Origin: a virus
DNA length: 64,000 bases
Virus record (IMG/VR): IMGVR_UViG_3300009529_002382
Location: 1-64,000 of that record
Reading direction: 5' to 3' (one strand)
Part shown: piece after piece, positions 1 to 8,888 of the stretch
How the letters are laid out: each line of letters opens with the position of its first letter
Numbering within the stretch: the first letter of the stretch is position 1
Notes under the pieces: generated by a model
Database searches by the model: none
What the model was told of the DNA's origin: nothing
What the model saw: the letters and a program-made list of their open reading frames with translations, nothing else
Position numbers and translations under genes: made by a program

Positions 1-329
1 GGTAATGCTTTGTCCTTTAAATCATGGGTTAATAATACACACAAACTGCCGAAATTTATTTTCTCCATCACATCGTCTATTATGGTGGAATCGAAAGGTG
101 CAATAGAGCCATCATTCTTCTGGAATTCTTTTTTAGCAGGAGTTGGGACACATACAAAAACGACATCGCACGCGGTTACAACATCTACAATCGTATAACA
201 AAAAGTTGTATTACCATCGGGTTCTTTTCCTATGTGTAAAGGGTCATGGACATAAATTTTACATTTATCCTTAAACCCTTGTTCTATTGCTTTACCAACT
301 ATGCCGTAACCAATTATTCCTATCTTCAT
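1..329 (-). CDS. UDP-glucose/GDP-mannose dehydrogenase-like protein, N-terminal part (runs off window)
   Basis: The start ATG is at 329 and the frame is open to the window edge, giving about 109 residues of an incomplete protein. It opens with a Rossmann nucleotide-binding motif (GIIGYGIVGKA, GxGxxG type). Around residue 65 it has a VCVPTP stretch, as in the NAD-binding domain of UDP-glucose/GDP-mannose 6-dehydrogenases, which oxidise nucleotide sugars to uronic acids. It is the last gene visible in the minus-strand glycosyltransferase block, so a role in supplying an activated sugar fits. Catalytic and C-terminal domains lie outside the window, so the exact substrate cannot be named and another 3-hydroxyacid-type dehydrogenase is possible. 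Confidence 0.75.
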   Translation of the reverse strand, partial: MKIGIIGYGIVGKAIEQGFKDKCKIYVHDPLHIGKEPDGNTTFCYTIVDVVTACDVVFVCVPTPAKKEFQKNDGSIAPFDSTIIDDVMEKINFGSLCVLLTHDLKDKAL

Positions 330-343
330 ATTATACTCCTAAC

Positions 344-1297
344 TTATTTGTTTTCGGCAAAAATATAATCTCGCAACTCAATCATGTTCTCTTTTCTTGT
401 CTTAATTTTCTTCTTCAAAAGATCAACCATCCCTTGATTTAATTTTTGTCTTAATACTTCATCTTCCATAAGTTGCGTAATATATTTAGATGCTGTATCC
501 AAATCCCTCGCAGGATACACCAGAGCCGTTTCCTCGTGTATGGCGTAGTCAGACATACCATTCCTGGGATGATCGCTACAAACGACCGCACAACCGGTCT
601 GAGAGGCTTCTATGGGGCAATTGTGAAGCCCTTCAAGCTCTGTAGGAGCAAACCACACTTTGAATTTATTGTACCATTTATTGAGTTTATTTTCAGTTGG
701 GTCAACGATATCTTTATTTAGCATTTTTACCGGGAAACCAGATAATTTACTGACTTTAACAGCATCTTCGTGTCTTTTGGTTTGATGTCTTTCGCTATAT
801 AATGCTCCGAACCTGTTTTTACGAGGCTTGGTCCTACTAGGTAGGATAGTGAATGTTTTATCGATCCCAGGATAAATCAATTTGGATTTAATTCCATTTT
901 TTTTTAATAAACTTTTTAACCACTCACTATTAACGAGACAATGCCCTGGTTTAAATTTTCCATATAACTTCAACAATTCATCTTCTTTGGCATTCCACAA
1001 TTCATGTCCACGAATGTAGATATAAATTCTATTAACCTCTTTTTTCATAAGAACATGTCTAATGCTGTAATATCCAGTTGCAAAGATGGTAAACTGTGGT
1101 GGGATATCGTATCTGTCTTTACATGTAAATCCTACTTTATCTTGCCATGATCTATCCCAGGTGTATTGATTCGGTATATTAGAATATATACTAACTTCAC
1201 AGCCTAAATTTTGTAGAGTTTGGGCAGTTTTAATAATGGTTCTCGTGCCCCCGTTGTTTCCTAGCCCAACATTAAATAAATCAAAAGCGATATCCAT
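344..1297 (-). CDS. Glycosyltransferase, GT-B fold, GT4-like
   Basis: The 317-residue protein begins like GT-B enzymes, with a glycine-rich GNNGGTRT loop after the first strand. Its C-terminal half has the donor-site motif ELEGLHNCPIEAS (E-x7-E), typical of GT4 retaining glycosyltransferases that use a nucleotide-diphospho-sugar. Start choice is supported by GGAG a few bases upstream, inside the end of the preceding small zinc-ribbon gene. It belongs to a run of seven glycosyltransferase genes that overlap or nearly touch. Sugar donor and acceptor cannot be predicted. The family assignment is solid; the biological target (virion protein, host envelope or DNA) is unknown. Confidence 0.85.
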   Translation of the reverse strand: MDIAFDLFNVGLGNNGGTRTIIKTAQTLQNLGCEVSIYSNIPNQYTWDRSWQDKVGFTCKDRYDIPPQFTIFATGYYSIRHVLMKKEVNRIYIYIRGHELWNAKEDELLKLYGKFKPGHCLVNSEWLKSLLKKNGIKSKLIYPGIDKTFTILPSRTKPRKNRFGALYSERHQTKRHEDAVKVSKLSGFPVKMLNKDIVDPTENKLNKWYNKFKVWFAPTELEGLHNCPIEASQTGCAVVCSDHPRNGMSDYAIHEETALVYPARDLDTASKYITQLMEDEVLRQKLNQGMVDLLKKKIKTRKENMIELRDYIFAENK

Positions 1298-1519
1298 TTA
1301 TTTTTCTCCACTATCATATGCTTTTATTTTTTCTTTTAATTGTTTATTTTCTTTTTTTACTTTCTTGAACATCGTCCGAAAATAGGCTAAATTTCGTTTA
1401 TCTTTCGACTTTTTTTTATCCTTTGCTACACTACACCTGCCACACAGGTTCAGACGAGGATAATCAAATCTATTAGTTACTACACTTCCACACTCTTTAC
1501 ATAGGTTTGACCTGGACAT
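1298..1519 (-). CDS. Small zinc-ribbon protein
   Basis: A 73-residue basic protein with two CxxC knuckles (CKEC near residue 8 and CGRC near residue 26), followed by a lysine-rich, probably helical tail. Four cysteines in this arrangement normally bind one zinc ion. It has a textbook ribosome-binding site: AGGAG followed by six A residues and then ATG. It sits between two glycosyltransferase genes. Similar small zinc ribbons accompany the second glycosyltransferase block at 48228-48917. Function is unknown; nucleic-acid binding or protein-protein contact are both possible. Confidence 0.7.
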   Translation of the reverse strand: MSRSNLCKECGSVVTNRFDYPRLNLCGRCSVAKDKKKSKDKRNLAYFRTMFKKVKKENKQLKEKIKAYDSGEK

Positions 1520-1529
1520 TTTTTTCTCC

Positions 1530-2516
1530 TTATAGTATTTCTTCTATTAATCCGTGTAAATGTTCACTTGCTTCTTCCATATTTAGATAATTATCATAAT
1601 ATGGACGAACATCGTAATGACAACGAAGTATTTTTTTAACTCCCTTTTTCAATCCATCTTCTTCTACCAATAATCCGGTTTCCGGGGTAATATATTTATC
1701 ATGCCAAAAATTAATATTTTTTGTCGCTACAACCGGCAACCCACAAGCTAAATATTCTGGGATTACTCTGGGACAGGAATCATAATTAGTAGAGCAACAA
1801 ACACCTACTTTACATTGTGATATTTTAGGTGGTAGATATTTGCGAAGAGACCAGTCCCCCCATGTTATATTAACGGCCAATTGTTGAGCCAACTTGACAA
1901 TTTTTTTACTGATATTTCCTAAATTGAGTATTTTATACTTACTTCCAGCGAAACTCTTCAAAAAAAGTTCGTGTCTTTTTATCCCTCTTTGAGTTCCATT
2001 GGCAATAAAACAAATATCATACTGCTTCTCCGTGTCCTTTGGCTCAAATAACATGGCTGCTGGTTTGATAAATAATTCTGCCCTATGTCCCTTTTTATCT
2101 ATCTTCTTTTTCTGCTTTGGTGAATCCACCAAAAATAAATCGTATTTATTGTATCCTTCTGGATAGTATCTTACACCGGCACCATAGTATACTTGTTTAG
2201 CTTTAGGATATTTTTTAATAAATGGTTCGTAGTAATCGAATCCACCACGACATACGATTAAATCCGGGATAAAATCTGGGGCATATCTCTTTAATTTAGG
2301 AACCCTTCTTTCTGTAAAAAAATCGCTTACGACAAAAGAAGTTTCGATATTAATCTTGTTCTGGTATAATAATTCTGCTTTAGCAGAAAAATTCCGCGTT
2401 AAATAATAGAAAAGCTGACTCCATACATCGCTACAATCCTCTATGTCATCATACAATAGCTTTTCAGGATGTTCATTTTTCGGAGGGACAGAACCCCTCA
2501 AAAAGATTATATTCAC
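1530..2516 (-). CDS. Glycosyltransferase, GT-B fold
   Basis: 328 residues. The C-terminal half contains a GT4/GT1-like donor-binding region: a Cys-Ser-rich strand, then RVIPEYLACGLPVVATKN, with the E of the conserved acidic pair, and TGLLVEE further on. The N-terminal half is divergent but begins with a hydrophobic strand (MNIIFLRG). The gene overlaps the stop of its upstream neighbour by four bases, so translation is probably coupled. It is likely a cytoplasmic transferase acting on a nucleotide-sugar donor. Substrates are unknown. Confidence 0.78.
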   Translation of the reverse strand: MNIIFLRGSVPPKNEHPEKLLYDDIEDCSDVWSQLFYYLTRNFSAKAELLYQNKINIETSFVVSDFFTERRVPKLKRYAPDFIPDLIVCRGGFDYYEPFIKKYPKAKQVYYGAGVRYYPEGYNKYDLFLVDSPKQKKKIDKKGHRAELFIKPAAMLFEPKDTEKQYDICFIANGTQRGIKRHELFLKSFAGSKYKILNLGNISKKIVKLAQQLAVNITWGDWSLRKYLPPKISQCKVGVCCSTNYDSCPRVIPEYLACGLPVVATKNINFWHDKYITPETGLLVEEDGLKKGVKKILRCHYDVRPYYDNYLNMEEASEHLHGLIEEIL

Positions 2517-3412
2517 GTCAAAATCTCCTGCACTTTCTCTACTATATTCTCGACAGGAATGTCTCTACACTTCCATTTACAGCCATCCTTACTCTTCTGC
2601 CAATAATCATAACCGCCCGATAGTTGACAAGGAGAACAATCTAAATTTTCTAATCTAATAATATGAGAATACTTATGAAACCTTTTACAGTAGTTTTTCT
2701 TTGGGTCAGTGAATGTGTAAATTACAATATTTGGAACCTTCAAAACATTTGCTATATGATATGTGCTTGTATCATTTGATATTAGTAATTTACACGATTT
2801 AATTGCCCCAATTGAATGCTTTAATTTCATCCCAGTCAAATCAATAGTTCCTTCGATATGCTCATCTTTTCCGCCGAGACTGCCAACGCTATATCCTAAA
2901 CCTATCAAACCTTCTGCTAATTCACGATATTTAGGATAGCTTTTAGGTAACCACCTTTTTTCCGATTTTTTAGTTAGTTTGCTATATCCATCATGTATTA
3001 GAATATCAGGGATATTATCTCTAACTTTTAGATAATCAAACACTTTAAGGGCGTCTTTGAAGTCTTTATCAGAGTAGTCATCACCCACAGAGAGAAGATT
3101 AAACATGACTTCTGAATATTTGTCTTTCTTCTTAAGTAATTTCTCATTCAGAATTCTGATATTTTTTGCTGGGCTTCCATAGCAAGCAGCGGTTAAAATT
3201 TGCCATTTGAATAATCGTCTATTTATTTTGGAATTGGAGTGAAATATCTCGCTACACATCTTTCCAAAAATAACTTTTGTTGCCTTTGTTTGTGTTGGAA
3301 TAGAATTGTAAACGGATACTTGACCAAATTTTCTTTGGCAAAATAAAAAAGCCGGAATAGTTTGAAATTGATTTCCTATTCCATCTCCAACTACGAATAA
3401 TACTTTTCTCAT
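2513..3412 (-). CDS. Heptosyltransferase-like glycosyltransferase (GT9 family)
   Basis: The 299-residue protein starts with MRKVLFVVGDGIGNQ, matching the GxGD-like first loop of GT9 (ADP-heptose:LPS heptosyltransferase) enzymes. It carries the donor-site signature SNDTSTYHIANVLKVPNI near residue 215, equivalent to the 'SxDTGxxHxAxAxGxPxI' motif of that family. GT9 enzymes build the inner core of lipopolysaccharide, so the phage may modify host surface glycan. It overlaps both neighbours by four bases. The family call is good, but a heptose donor is only inferred. Confidence 0.8.
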   Translation of the reverse strand: MRKVLFVVGDGIGNQFQTIPAFLFCQRKFGQVSVYNSIPTQTKATKVIFGKMCSEIFHSNSKINRRLFKWQILTAACYGSPAKNIRILNEKLLKKKDKYSEVMFNLLSVGDDYSDKDFKDALKVFDYLKVRDNIPDILIHDGYSKLTKKSEKRWLPKSYPKYRELAEGLIGLGYSVGSLGGKDEHIEGTIDLTGMKLKHSIGAIKSCKLLISNDTSTYHIANVLKVPNIVIYTFTDPKKNYCKRFHKYSHIIRLENLDCSPCQLSGGYDYWQKSKDGCKWKCRDIPVENIVEKVQEILT

Positions 3413-4140
3413 ATGTATATTTTCGGATATGAGGGTAAACTACGAGTGTATTCTACAGTTTTGTCCTCGTGTTTTCTCTGCTTCTTGTTTTGTTGACCAT
3501 ATACATTATAAAAATAAATGAATTTCTTTATAAACTTGACTCTCTTTTGTCCAGCCATCTCTAACATCGGAAACATAAAAGCCAAATCCGTACCCCTCTT
3601 AATCCAATTTCCATCTGGCATAACAAAATCTTTTTGGTCTATCTTATCCCATAACCATTTTTTAAATGTTCTCAATGCACTTGTCGACCATTGATTTTTT
3701 CTATGCGAATTTTTTTTCCATACCTTCTCCGGTATTTCCCTATTCCAATTGCCACCAACATTAGATTTGTATGATCCATATGTCATCCAACACTTCTTTC
3801 TATCATACTTCTTCTTGACAATCTCTATAGCGTCTTTCACGAACAAAGCATCATCTAAATCAACATGCATTATGATAGATTCCGGATCACTAACTTCATT
3901 ACTACAAAGACAACGATTGTATAAGGCACCATAGTTTTTGTCTTCATGAGCAGCGACTATGTGAAATCTACTGTCATCTTTAATCACAGACGCTGTGCAT
4001 TTGGATGTCTTATCTTTAGACGGATCGATGACAATAAAGACCTCGAAATCTTGTATAGTTTGCCTTACGATAGAATTAAACCAAGGCTCAACAAATTGTT
4101 TACAATCACAGCCGACTGATACTATAGAGAACTCAGCCAC
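3409..4140 (-). CDS. Glycosyltransferase family 2 (GT-A fold)
   Basis: 243 residues with GT2 features: an N-terminal FSIVSVGCDC strand, a variant of the usual DDGS region (VIDPSKDKT), and a DLDDA acidic motif near residue 95 in the place of the metal-binding DxD. The C-terminal part is short, as in single-domain cytoplasmic GT2 enzymes. It overlaps both neighbouring transferase genes by a few bases. Substrate is unknown. Confidence 0.8.
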   Translation of the reverse strand: MAEFSIVSVGCDCKQFVEPWFNSIVRQTIQDFEVFIVIDPSKDKTSKCTASVIKDDSRFHIVAAHEDKNYGALYNRCLCSNEVSDPESIIMHVDLDDALFVKDAIEIVKKKYDRKKCWMTYGSYKSNVGGNWNREIPEKVWKKNSHRKNQWSTSALRTFKKWLWDKIDQKDFVMPDGNWIKRGTDLAFMFPMLEMAGQKRVKFIKKFIYFYNVYGQQNKKQRKHEDKTVEYTRSLPSYPKIYI

Positions 4141-5026
4141 AATAGTATTCCTTTATATGGGGCATACTTTCAAATACTTCATTAATGATATCGGACATAG
4201 GACATTGTATCCCCAGAAACCGCTTAATATACTTTAATGAATCTTTAGCATAGATAGGAGCACCAGCGAATTCTTCTAGTTTTTTTGCAACACCGAACAA
4301 TATATGACGATCCTGTATGTCTTTAAGATTGATTCTTTGCTTACACTCTTCCGCAGTCAGTAATGTTGCTCTGAAATCTTTCAAAAAACGAGGAGCAGTA
4401 TCCAGTGGAGTATCCAAGGTAGACCTCATAATTTTTCTACATCTTTTATTCCTTATGTAGAAGAAATTTTTCAATGCTTCTTGATCACATCCCCAAGCCC
4501 AATGCGGGCATTGCTTATTGTATTTCTTAGCAAACCTCATATATTCATTAAATGAATCTGGTAGTATTCCCATACTTCTTATCTTCTCGCAGTGAAATCC
4601 TGACAACCCGGCCATTAAATAAGTGGTATGTAGTTTATAACTGCGTATACCATGTATCATATATTTTGATTTATCAGCCTTCTGTATAAACGCCCGCATA
4701 GATCTGACTTCATCTTTTACTGAAATCGTATCAACATCCCTACAAAACATATAGCGGACTTTATCATCCCATAGCGGCATCATCCTCCATAGTGTAGGCT
4801 GAGTGCGTTTGTATGGATCTGTGATAACTTTGATTGTTATCAAGTCAGTTTTCTCACTTGCTTGTTTCAATATTGGGAAAAACCGATGTTGTTGTATCTC
4901 TGGGGGTATATGAAAACGCATTTTGAAATCAGAGAAAATAAGGGAATTAGCGATCAGAACCATCGGGAGTGGTGCCCAATACCTATCTTTGTCTCCATAT
5001 AATACGAATGATAATATGTTTTTCAT
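4133..5026 (-). CDS. Putative glycosyltransferase with RDVDT metal-binding motif
   Basis: 297 residues. An N-terminal FVLYGDKDRYW segment and the acidic FCRDVDT motif near residue 95 (DxD) suggest a GT-A nucleotide-diphospho-sugar transferase. Position inside an unbroken run of transferase genes supports this. I do not recognise a specific CAZy family. The tryptophan- and cysteine-containing middle (HWAWGCDQEAL) resembles the acceptor loop of small cytoplasmic transferases. It overlaps the next gene's stop by four bases. Confidence 0.65.
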   Translation of the reverse strand: MKNILSFVLYGDKDRYWAPLPMVLIANSLIFSDFKMRFHIPPEIQQHRFFPILKQASEKTDLITIKVITDPYKRTQPTLWRMMPLWDDKVRYMFCRDVDTISVKDEVRSMRAFIQKADKSKYMIHGIRSYKLHTTYLMAGLSGFHCEKIRSMGILPDSFNEYMRFAKKYNKQCPHWAWGCDQEALKNFFYIRNKRCRKIMRSTLDTPLDTAPRFLKDFRATLLTAEECKQRINLKDIQDRHILFGVAKKLEEFAGAPIYAKDSLKYIKRFLGIQCPMSDIINEVFESMPHIKEYYCG

Positions 5027-5988
5027 TCTTTATCTTGACTCACCTTTAGATGTATAATTTTCATATCACTACGCATAGGTCTAAATCCTATTTTGACCTT
5101 CTCGTCTGTATAACTAATTTTAAACATAGGTTTTTCATTAATAGAAAATGACATTGTATCTCCTTCTCTAACTACTCTAAAAATAAATGGTTCTCCATCT
5201 TTTAGATATTTGCGAGTAGCTGGAGAAAATTTGACTCCTTTAAAATGATTCCCTTCTAAAAAGAATGACCCAATATTTCTACCAGCAAAACCTAACACAG
5301 AACTTCCTAACATAAAACCAGCAGCACTGCCAGCAAGTTTATTGATTCTAATCTTTGCCTTCAAAGAAAAATCACCAACTATTTTTGTTGATTTCAAAAT
5401 ATCCTTATTCTCTGCTCCTTTGACTTGTCCTTCGCCAGATTCGTTACATAAATAAAAGTAGATTGGACTCTTGATATACACTTCACTTTTCAAATGCGAG
5501 TATGTCCGTGTGGAGTAATTACGATCCTCATACTTGTTTAATTCTGGAAACGGAAAATGTCTAACGATTTCCTTTTTGATCGGGTTCAAATGATTAGGAG
5601 GTCTATAATATACTCTATCTTTTTGAGACCATGTTTTGTATTTTTTTGAATGGATAAATTTACAAGGATATTTTCCCCTGAATGTAATAATACCTTCCAT
5701 TCCACAACAATCTGGCTCCTGTTTCGTTGCCTTCATGATTTTACGAACATAATCGAATGAAACCAAATCATCGTCATCAATAAAAGCAACATATTTGCCA
5801 GTTGCCCTTCTCATTAGGATATTTCTCTTGGCACCTATCGTCATCTTTCTATCATCAACCTCAATTAGGATTTCAATTCTGTCATCCTCTTGAGGCTTTA
5901 ACCTATACAACAATCTGTCTAAAAGATCTTTTCTCTCTTCGAGAGAACAAATTAATATCGATAATTTTTTGCTCAAAATCGTCCCCAA
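5023..5988 (-). CDS. GT2-like glycosyltransferase with C-terminal concanavalin-like domain
   Basis: Residues 1-190 are a GT2-type catalytic domain: a LSILICSLEER strand, a VDDRKMTIGAKRN segment near residue 45 and the run DDDD at residues 71-74 as the metal-binding motif. Residues from about 195 onward differ: alternating hydrophobic strands (FSLKAKIRI, FIFRVVREGDTMSFSINE, VKIGFRP) look like a beta-sandwich of the LamG/3-keto-disaccharide-hydrolase (DUF1080) kind, which binds carbohydrate. The fusion suggests a transferase tethered to its acceptor glycan. The sandwich assignment rests on strand pattern only. The first 16 bases overlap the preceding gene. Confidence 0.7.
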   Translation of the reverse strand: MGTILSKKLSILICSLEERKDLLDRLLYRLKPQEDDRIEILIEVDDRKMTIGAKRNILMRRATGKYVAFIDDDDLVSFDYVRKIMKATKQEPDCCGMEGIITFRGKYPCKFIHSKKYKTWSQKDRVYYRPPNHLNPIKKEIVRHFPFPELNKYEDRNYSTRTYSHLKSEVYIKSPIYFYLCNESGEGQVKGAENKDILKSTKIVGDFSLKAKIRINKLAGSAAGFMLGSSVLGFAGRNIGSFFLEGNHFKGVKFSPATRKYLKDGEPFIFRVVREGDTMSFSINEKPMFKISYTDEKVKIGFRPMRSDMKIIHLKVSQDKE

Positions 5989-6848
5989 TCTGATTTTTTT
6001 GGCACTTTAATGACTCTGCGTTTTTTATTATGTCTATATACTTTTCTATTCCTTACTCTATATTTCATATTTAACCAGTCATTACCTTTTGAATGGCTGA
6101 AATGGAAAATAGCGTGTTTAATATGTGTCCTCAATGTCCCTTTTTCTAGGTATCTCCACAGTCTTAAATTAAAATCCATATCTTCCAATCCGTGTCCTTT
6201 GAATCCTTCATCGTGCCCACCTATATCCATATAATGTTTTCTACCCACTGTGAAATGGCTATTCCCAAGGGCACATTTACTCGTAAGATACCCCCATTTA
6301 CTCCCAGGAAAGTCCTCGAGGAATTTTTCTTGTCCAGTATACCTCTCTCTCGCAACGATAAAATGCTTTGATTTCTTCATTATGAAATCGTCAATATACA
6401 AACAATCGAATTTATCAGCCCTCGCATATAGAGAACGAGAAATCATTGGAGTCAAAAATATGACCCTATGACACAATTTAGTATTTTTATGTTTTTCTTT
6501 TGTAAAGAACTTTTCAATCCCTTTTAGAAAATTACAAGGGACAAGGGCATCGCAGTCAATCATCGTAATATATTCGCCAGTGCTATTTCTAGCGGCATTA
6601 TTCAATGCTTTTGTCTTCCAAAACTGTCCCTTGTATTTATTCCACATAACCTTTAAATTCAACGAAGTTTCATTGACGTATTTATTAAGAATACTGCGAC
6701 AAGACCCATTGCTACCTAAATCAGATATAATAATTTCATATGACTTAGGAGAGACCTGTTCTCCTGCTAACAATAAACCTCTCAAAAGGACTTTCAGACT
6801 TCTTGGTCTATCTCGGTGTGCTATGATTACACTATTAAATATCGCCAT
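5973..6848 (-). CDS. GT2 glycosyltransferase with galactosyltransferase-type C-terminal motif
   Basis: 291 residues. N-terminal FNSVIIAHRDRP and the acidic MIDCDA motif near residue 98 mark a GT-A fold. Near residue 215 there is GGHDEGFKGHGLEDMDFNLRL, closely resembling the Glyco_transf_7C signature (GGxDExFxGWGxEDxDL) of polypeptide N-acetylgalactosaminyl- and beta-1,4-galactosyltransferases and chondroitin polymerases. It probably transfers hexose or N-acetylhexosamine. It is the first of the seven-transferase run in transcription order, directly after the pseudopilin gene. The acceptor is unknown. Confidence 0.8.
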   Translation of the reverse strand: MAIFNSVIIAHRDRPRSLKVLLRGLLLAGEQVSPKSYEIIISDLGSNGSCRSILNKYVNETSLNLKVMWNKYKGQFWKTKALNNAARNSTGEYITMIDCDALVPCNFLKGIEKFFTKEKHKNTKLCHRVIFLTPMISRSLYARADKFDCLYIDDFIMKKSKHFIVARERYTGQEKFLEDFPGSKWGYLTSKCALGNSHFTVGRKHYMDIGGHDEGFKGHGLEDMDFNLRLWRYLEKGTLRTHIKHAIFHFSHSKGNDWLNMKYRVRNRKVYRHNKKRRVIKVPKKSDWGRF

Positions 6849-6857
6849 ATAATCCCT

Positions 6858-7556
6858 CTAATGTGGCCAACGAGCATCCCAAACTTGTATATGTTTGTTC
6901 CTGTCAGAAGGTGTAGGGTTAATGTCTTCGGTACGACTGGAACTCGCATGACCATCTAGGAAGGATATCGCCCCTTCTTCCAGATGGCGTGTAGTATCCA
7001 CCCCATCCGTATCAGCACGTGGCCACCATAATTTAGATCCCTCTGAAACCCCAGGAGAAATCGGACGAGAATCGGCAACAAGGATTACAGATGAAGGAAT
7101 TTTCACCTCCCCCACACTCAACCATTGTTTTGTAACCCATTCATTTTCCACTTCAGGATATAAACCTAGAAAATAAGCATTATATCCATATCCCAGTTTG
7201 TCAAAATCAAAATCCCACTCCCACAAAGCCCCATCAATTGATTGTGATTCTAAAAAACCAGGACACATAAAACAGGACCCAATAGCCTCTATTTCTTTCT
7301 CGCGTTCACCAACATATGGTAAAATGTCAGTTGCCCAAAATTCAGTTCCAGTATCATGTTTATGTCCAGGAAATATCGTATTATTATTCTGTAGATACAT
7401 CCTAAAAGCATAGGAAATTTGTTTTAAATTAGAACCACACATAACTCGTCTGGATAAATGAACTCCCTGATATACAGCAGGGGCTACAATGGACACCAAT
7501 AAAACGATTATGGAAATAACTACCAGTAACTCAACCAGTGTGAACCCTTTATTCAT
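6858..7556 (-). CDS. Type II pseudopilin with H-X9-DG domain (PVC-type)
   Basis: The start at 7556 gives MNKGFTLVELL, a class III signal (prepilin peptidase would cut before F) followed by one transmembrane helix (about residues 6-25). Earlier in-frame ATGs at 7583 and 7571 lack a ribosome-binding site, whereas 7556 forms an ATGA overlap with the HNH gene's stop. The C-terminal half contains a histidine followed after nine residues by DG (RHLEEGAISFLDGHA). This is the H-X9-DG motif of the DUF1559-type pseudopilins that are massively expanded in Planctomycetes, Lentisphaerae and Verrucomicrobia. A pilin in a phage genome is odd: it may be captured host DNA, a receptor-interfering decoy or part of a host-surface modification. 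Confidence 0.85.
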   Translation of the reverse strand: MNKGFTLVELLVVISIIVLLVSIVAPAVYQGVHLSRRVMCGSNLKQISYAFRMYLQNNNTIFPGHKHDTGTEFWATDILPYVGEREKEIEAIGSCFMCPGFLESQSIDGALWEWDFDFDKLGYGYNAYFLGLYPEVENEWVTKQWLSVGEVKIPSSVILVADSRPISPGVSEGSKLWWPRADTDGVDTTRHLEEGAISFLDGHASSSRTEDINPTPSDRNKHIQVWDARWPH

Positions 7557-8281
7557 TTGCTTTTTTCCCATACTAAACAACAAAATTTAATAAATAAATC
7601 TTGATCTAAATCCATCTTCATCTTATTGATAGTTTTATGCACCCATTGCACATTGCCTTTAATGTATCCAACATCAGATTTGATACGATCTAATGAAGCT
7701 GTGGTTTTACCATGCATATCGTCATCTACCGTGTTTGCGAAAATAATGTCTATGCCGGTCAAAGCACATTTACCATTTTGTTTTTTGTATATCAATTCTA
7801 AATATTTCCTATCCACATCCTTCCCCACATCCATACTCCTACGTTTTGCCCCTTCATGCATTCTATAATAAACCCGAGAAGACATCCTTCCATTCAGTTT
7901 ATGGTTATTAACTTTACAATCCCAACATCTTTTTGTTTCGCCTTTTTGCAGATGACTAGATAAAACTTTTACAAAATTGCCACAATCACATTTACATTTC
8001 CATTTAGCTCCACTTCGATTACTAGAATCTCTTTCAATAACCAATAAATTTCCACATCTCATACCGGATAGATCTTTAACTCCAGCACATACTCTACAAC
8101 TTTTAGTTGGTTTACTACAGGTTAAAGAGTGGGCCAGAATTCCGAATTCGTAACCACAGTCACATTTTACTAGCCATTTTGCCAGTTTTTTACCGCTTTT
8201 TTTTGAAACATGATCTTCCACTCTTTTTATCACGGACAACTTTCCTATCCTAAATCCAGACAAATCTTTTGTTTTTACCAT
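7553..8281 (-). CDS. HNH endonuclease with duplicated N-terminal zinc-ribbon modules
   Basis: The start at 8281 is chosen because AGGAG lies eight bases upstream; a longer reading frame would run into the deformylase gene. The 242-residue protein has two tandem N-terminal modules, each beginning DLSGxRxGxLxVI and containing a CDCG knuckle and a C-x2-C pair, probably zinc-binding and DNA-contacting. The C-terminal part has CALTGIDI and then LDRIKSDVGYIKGNVQWVHK, the characteristic core of phage HNH endonucleases. It is most likely a free-standing homing endonuclease inserted between functional genes. Its stop overlaps the pseudopilin start, so the two may be translationally coupled. Confidence 0.85.
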   Translation of the reverse strand: MVKTKDLSGFRIGKLSVIKRVEDHVSKKSGKKLAKWLVKCDCGYEFGILAHSLTCSKPTKSCRVCAGVKDLSGMRCGNLLVIERDSSNRSGAKWKCKCDCGNFVKVLSSHLQKGETKRCWDCKVNNHKLNGRMSSRVYYRMHEGAKRRSMDVGKDVDRKYLELIYKKQNGKCALTGIDIIFANTVDDDMHGKTTASLDRIKSDVGYIKGNVQWVHKTINKMKMDLDQDLFIKFCCLVWEKSK

Positions 8282-8324
8282 ATCATAATCTCCTATAATA
8301 TAACATATATATGATATAGATTGT

Positions 8325-8888
8325 TCATTTATCTGTTGGTTCCTTCTTGCTTTCGAAATATTTTTCAGATATTTTACATTCTCCGGACAAATGATCAAAT
8401 TCATGAAGAAAAACTCGGGACATATAACCCGTGAGTTCTTCTTGTTTCTTTATGGAGAATTCGTTTATATATTCTACTTTTATTTTCCAAGGTCTTTTAA
8501 TTTTCGCAAAAAAATCTGGATACGACAAGCACCCTTCTTTTCTCGTAATTTCTATTGTGCCAACGGGAATAACAACAGGATTAGCAAATACTCGAAAAGA
8601 ATTAACAGTAGGATCTAATCTCGTTATAAATATTGATTTCATAATCCCTATTTGAGAAGCAGCTAATCCTATACCAGACCGGGTTGCTGCCAACACTCTT
8701 TTCAATTCATGAGCTATAGGTTTTATATCATCTTTACCAATAGCATTACACATCTGATATAATGCCGGGTCATCATATAATTTTATATTCTTAACTAATT
8801 TATCCAGATATACTCTTTTCCTGGCTTTCTGTTTTTGTTCCTTTTCTTTTCGTTGTCTTGCTTTCACTTTTCCGGCTAATTTTGTCAT
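8325..8888 (-). CDS. def: Peptide deformylase
   Basis: 187 residues with all three deformylase motifs: GIGLAASQI (residues 72-80), EGCLS (118-122; Cys is the metal ligand) and HEFDH (162-166; the HExxH metal-binding and catalytic site). It removes the formyl group from nascent peptides. It carries a lysine/arginine-rich N-terminal extension of about 25 residues, which could aid ribosome binding. A deformylase and an IF-3 homologue (39371-39889) in the same genome point to intervention at translation initiation. Its start codon sits just after the KIKDRL tag of the upstream gene, whose GGAG serves as its ribosome-binding site. Confidence 0.93.
   Translation of the reverse strand: MTKLAGKVKARQRKEKEQKQKARKRVYLDKLVKNIKLYDDPALYQMCNAIGKDDIKPIAHELKRVLAATRSGIGLAASQIGIMKSIFITRLDPTVNSFRVFANPVVIPVGTIEITRKEGCLSYPDFFAKIKRPWKIKVEYINEFSIKKQEELTGYMSRVFLHEFDHLSGECKISEKYFESKKEPTDK

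Noticed and set aside
10-198. Plus-strand 62-residue frame at the left edge
   Set aside because: Antisense to the clear dehydrogenase coding frame.
7557-7583. Pseudopilin start at 7583 or 7571
   Set aside because: No ribosome-binding site; 7556 gives the normal prepilin leader length and an ATGA overlap.
8282-8404. Longer HNH start at 8404
   Set aside because: It would overlap the deformylase gene, and a good AGGAG precedes the inner ATG at 8281.
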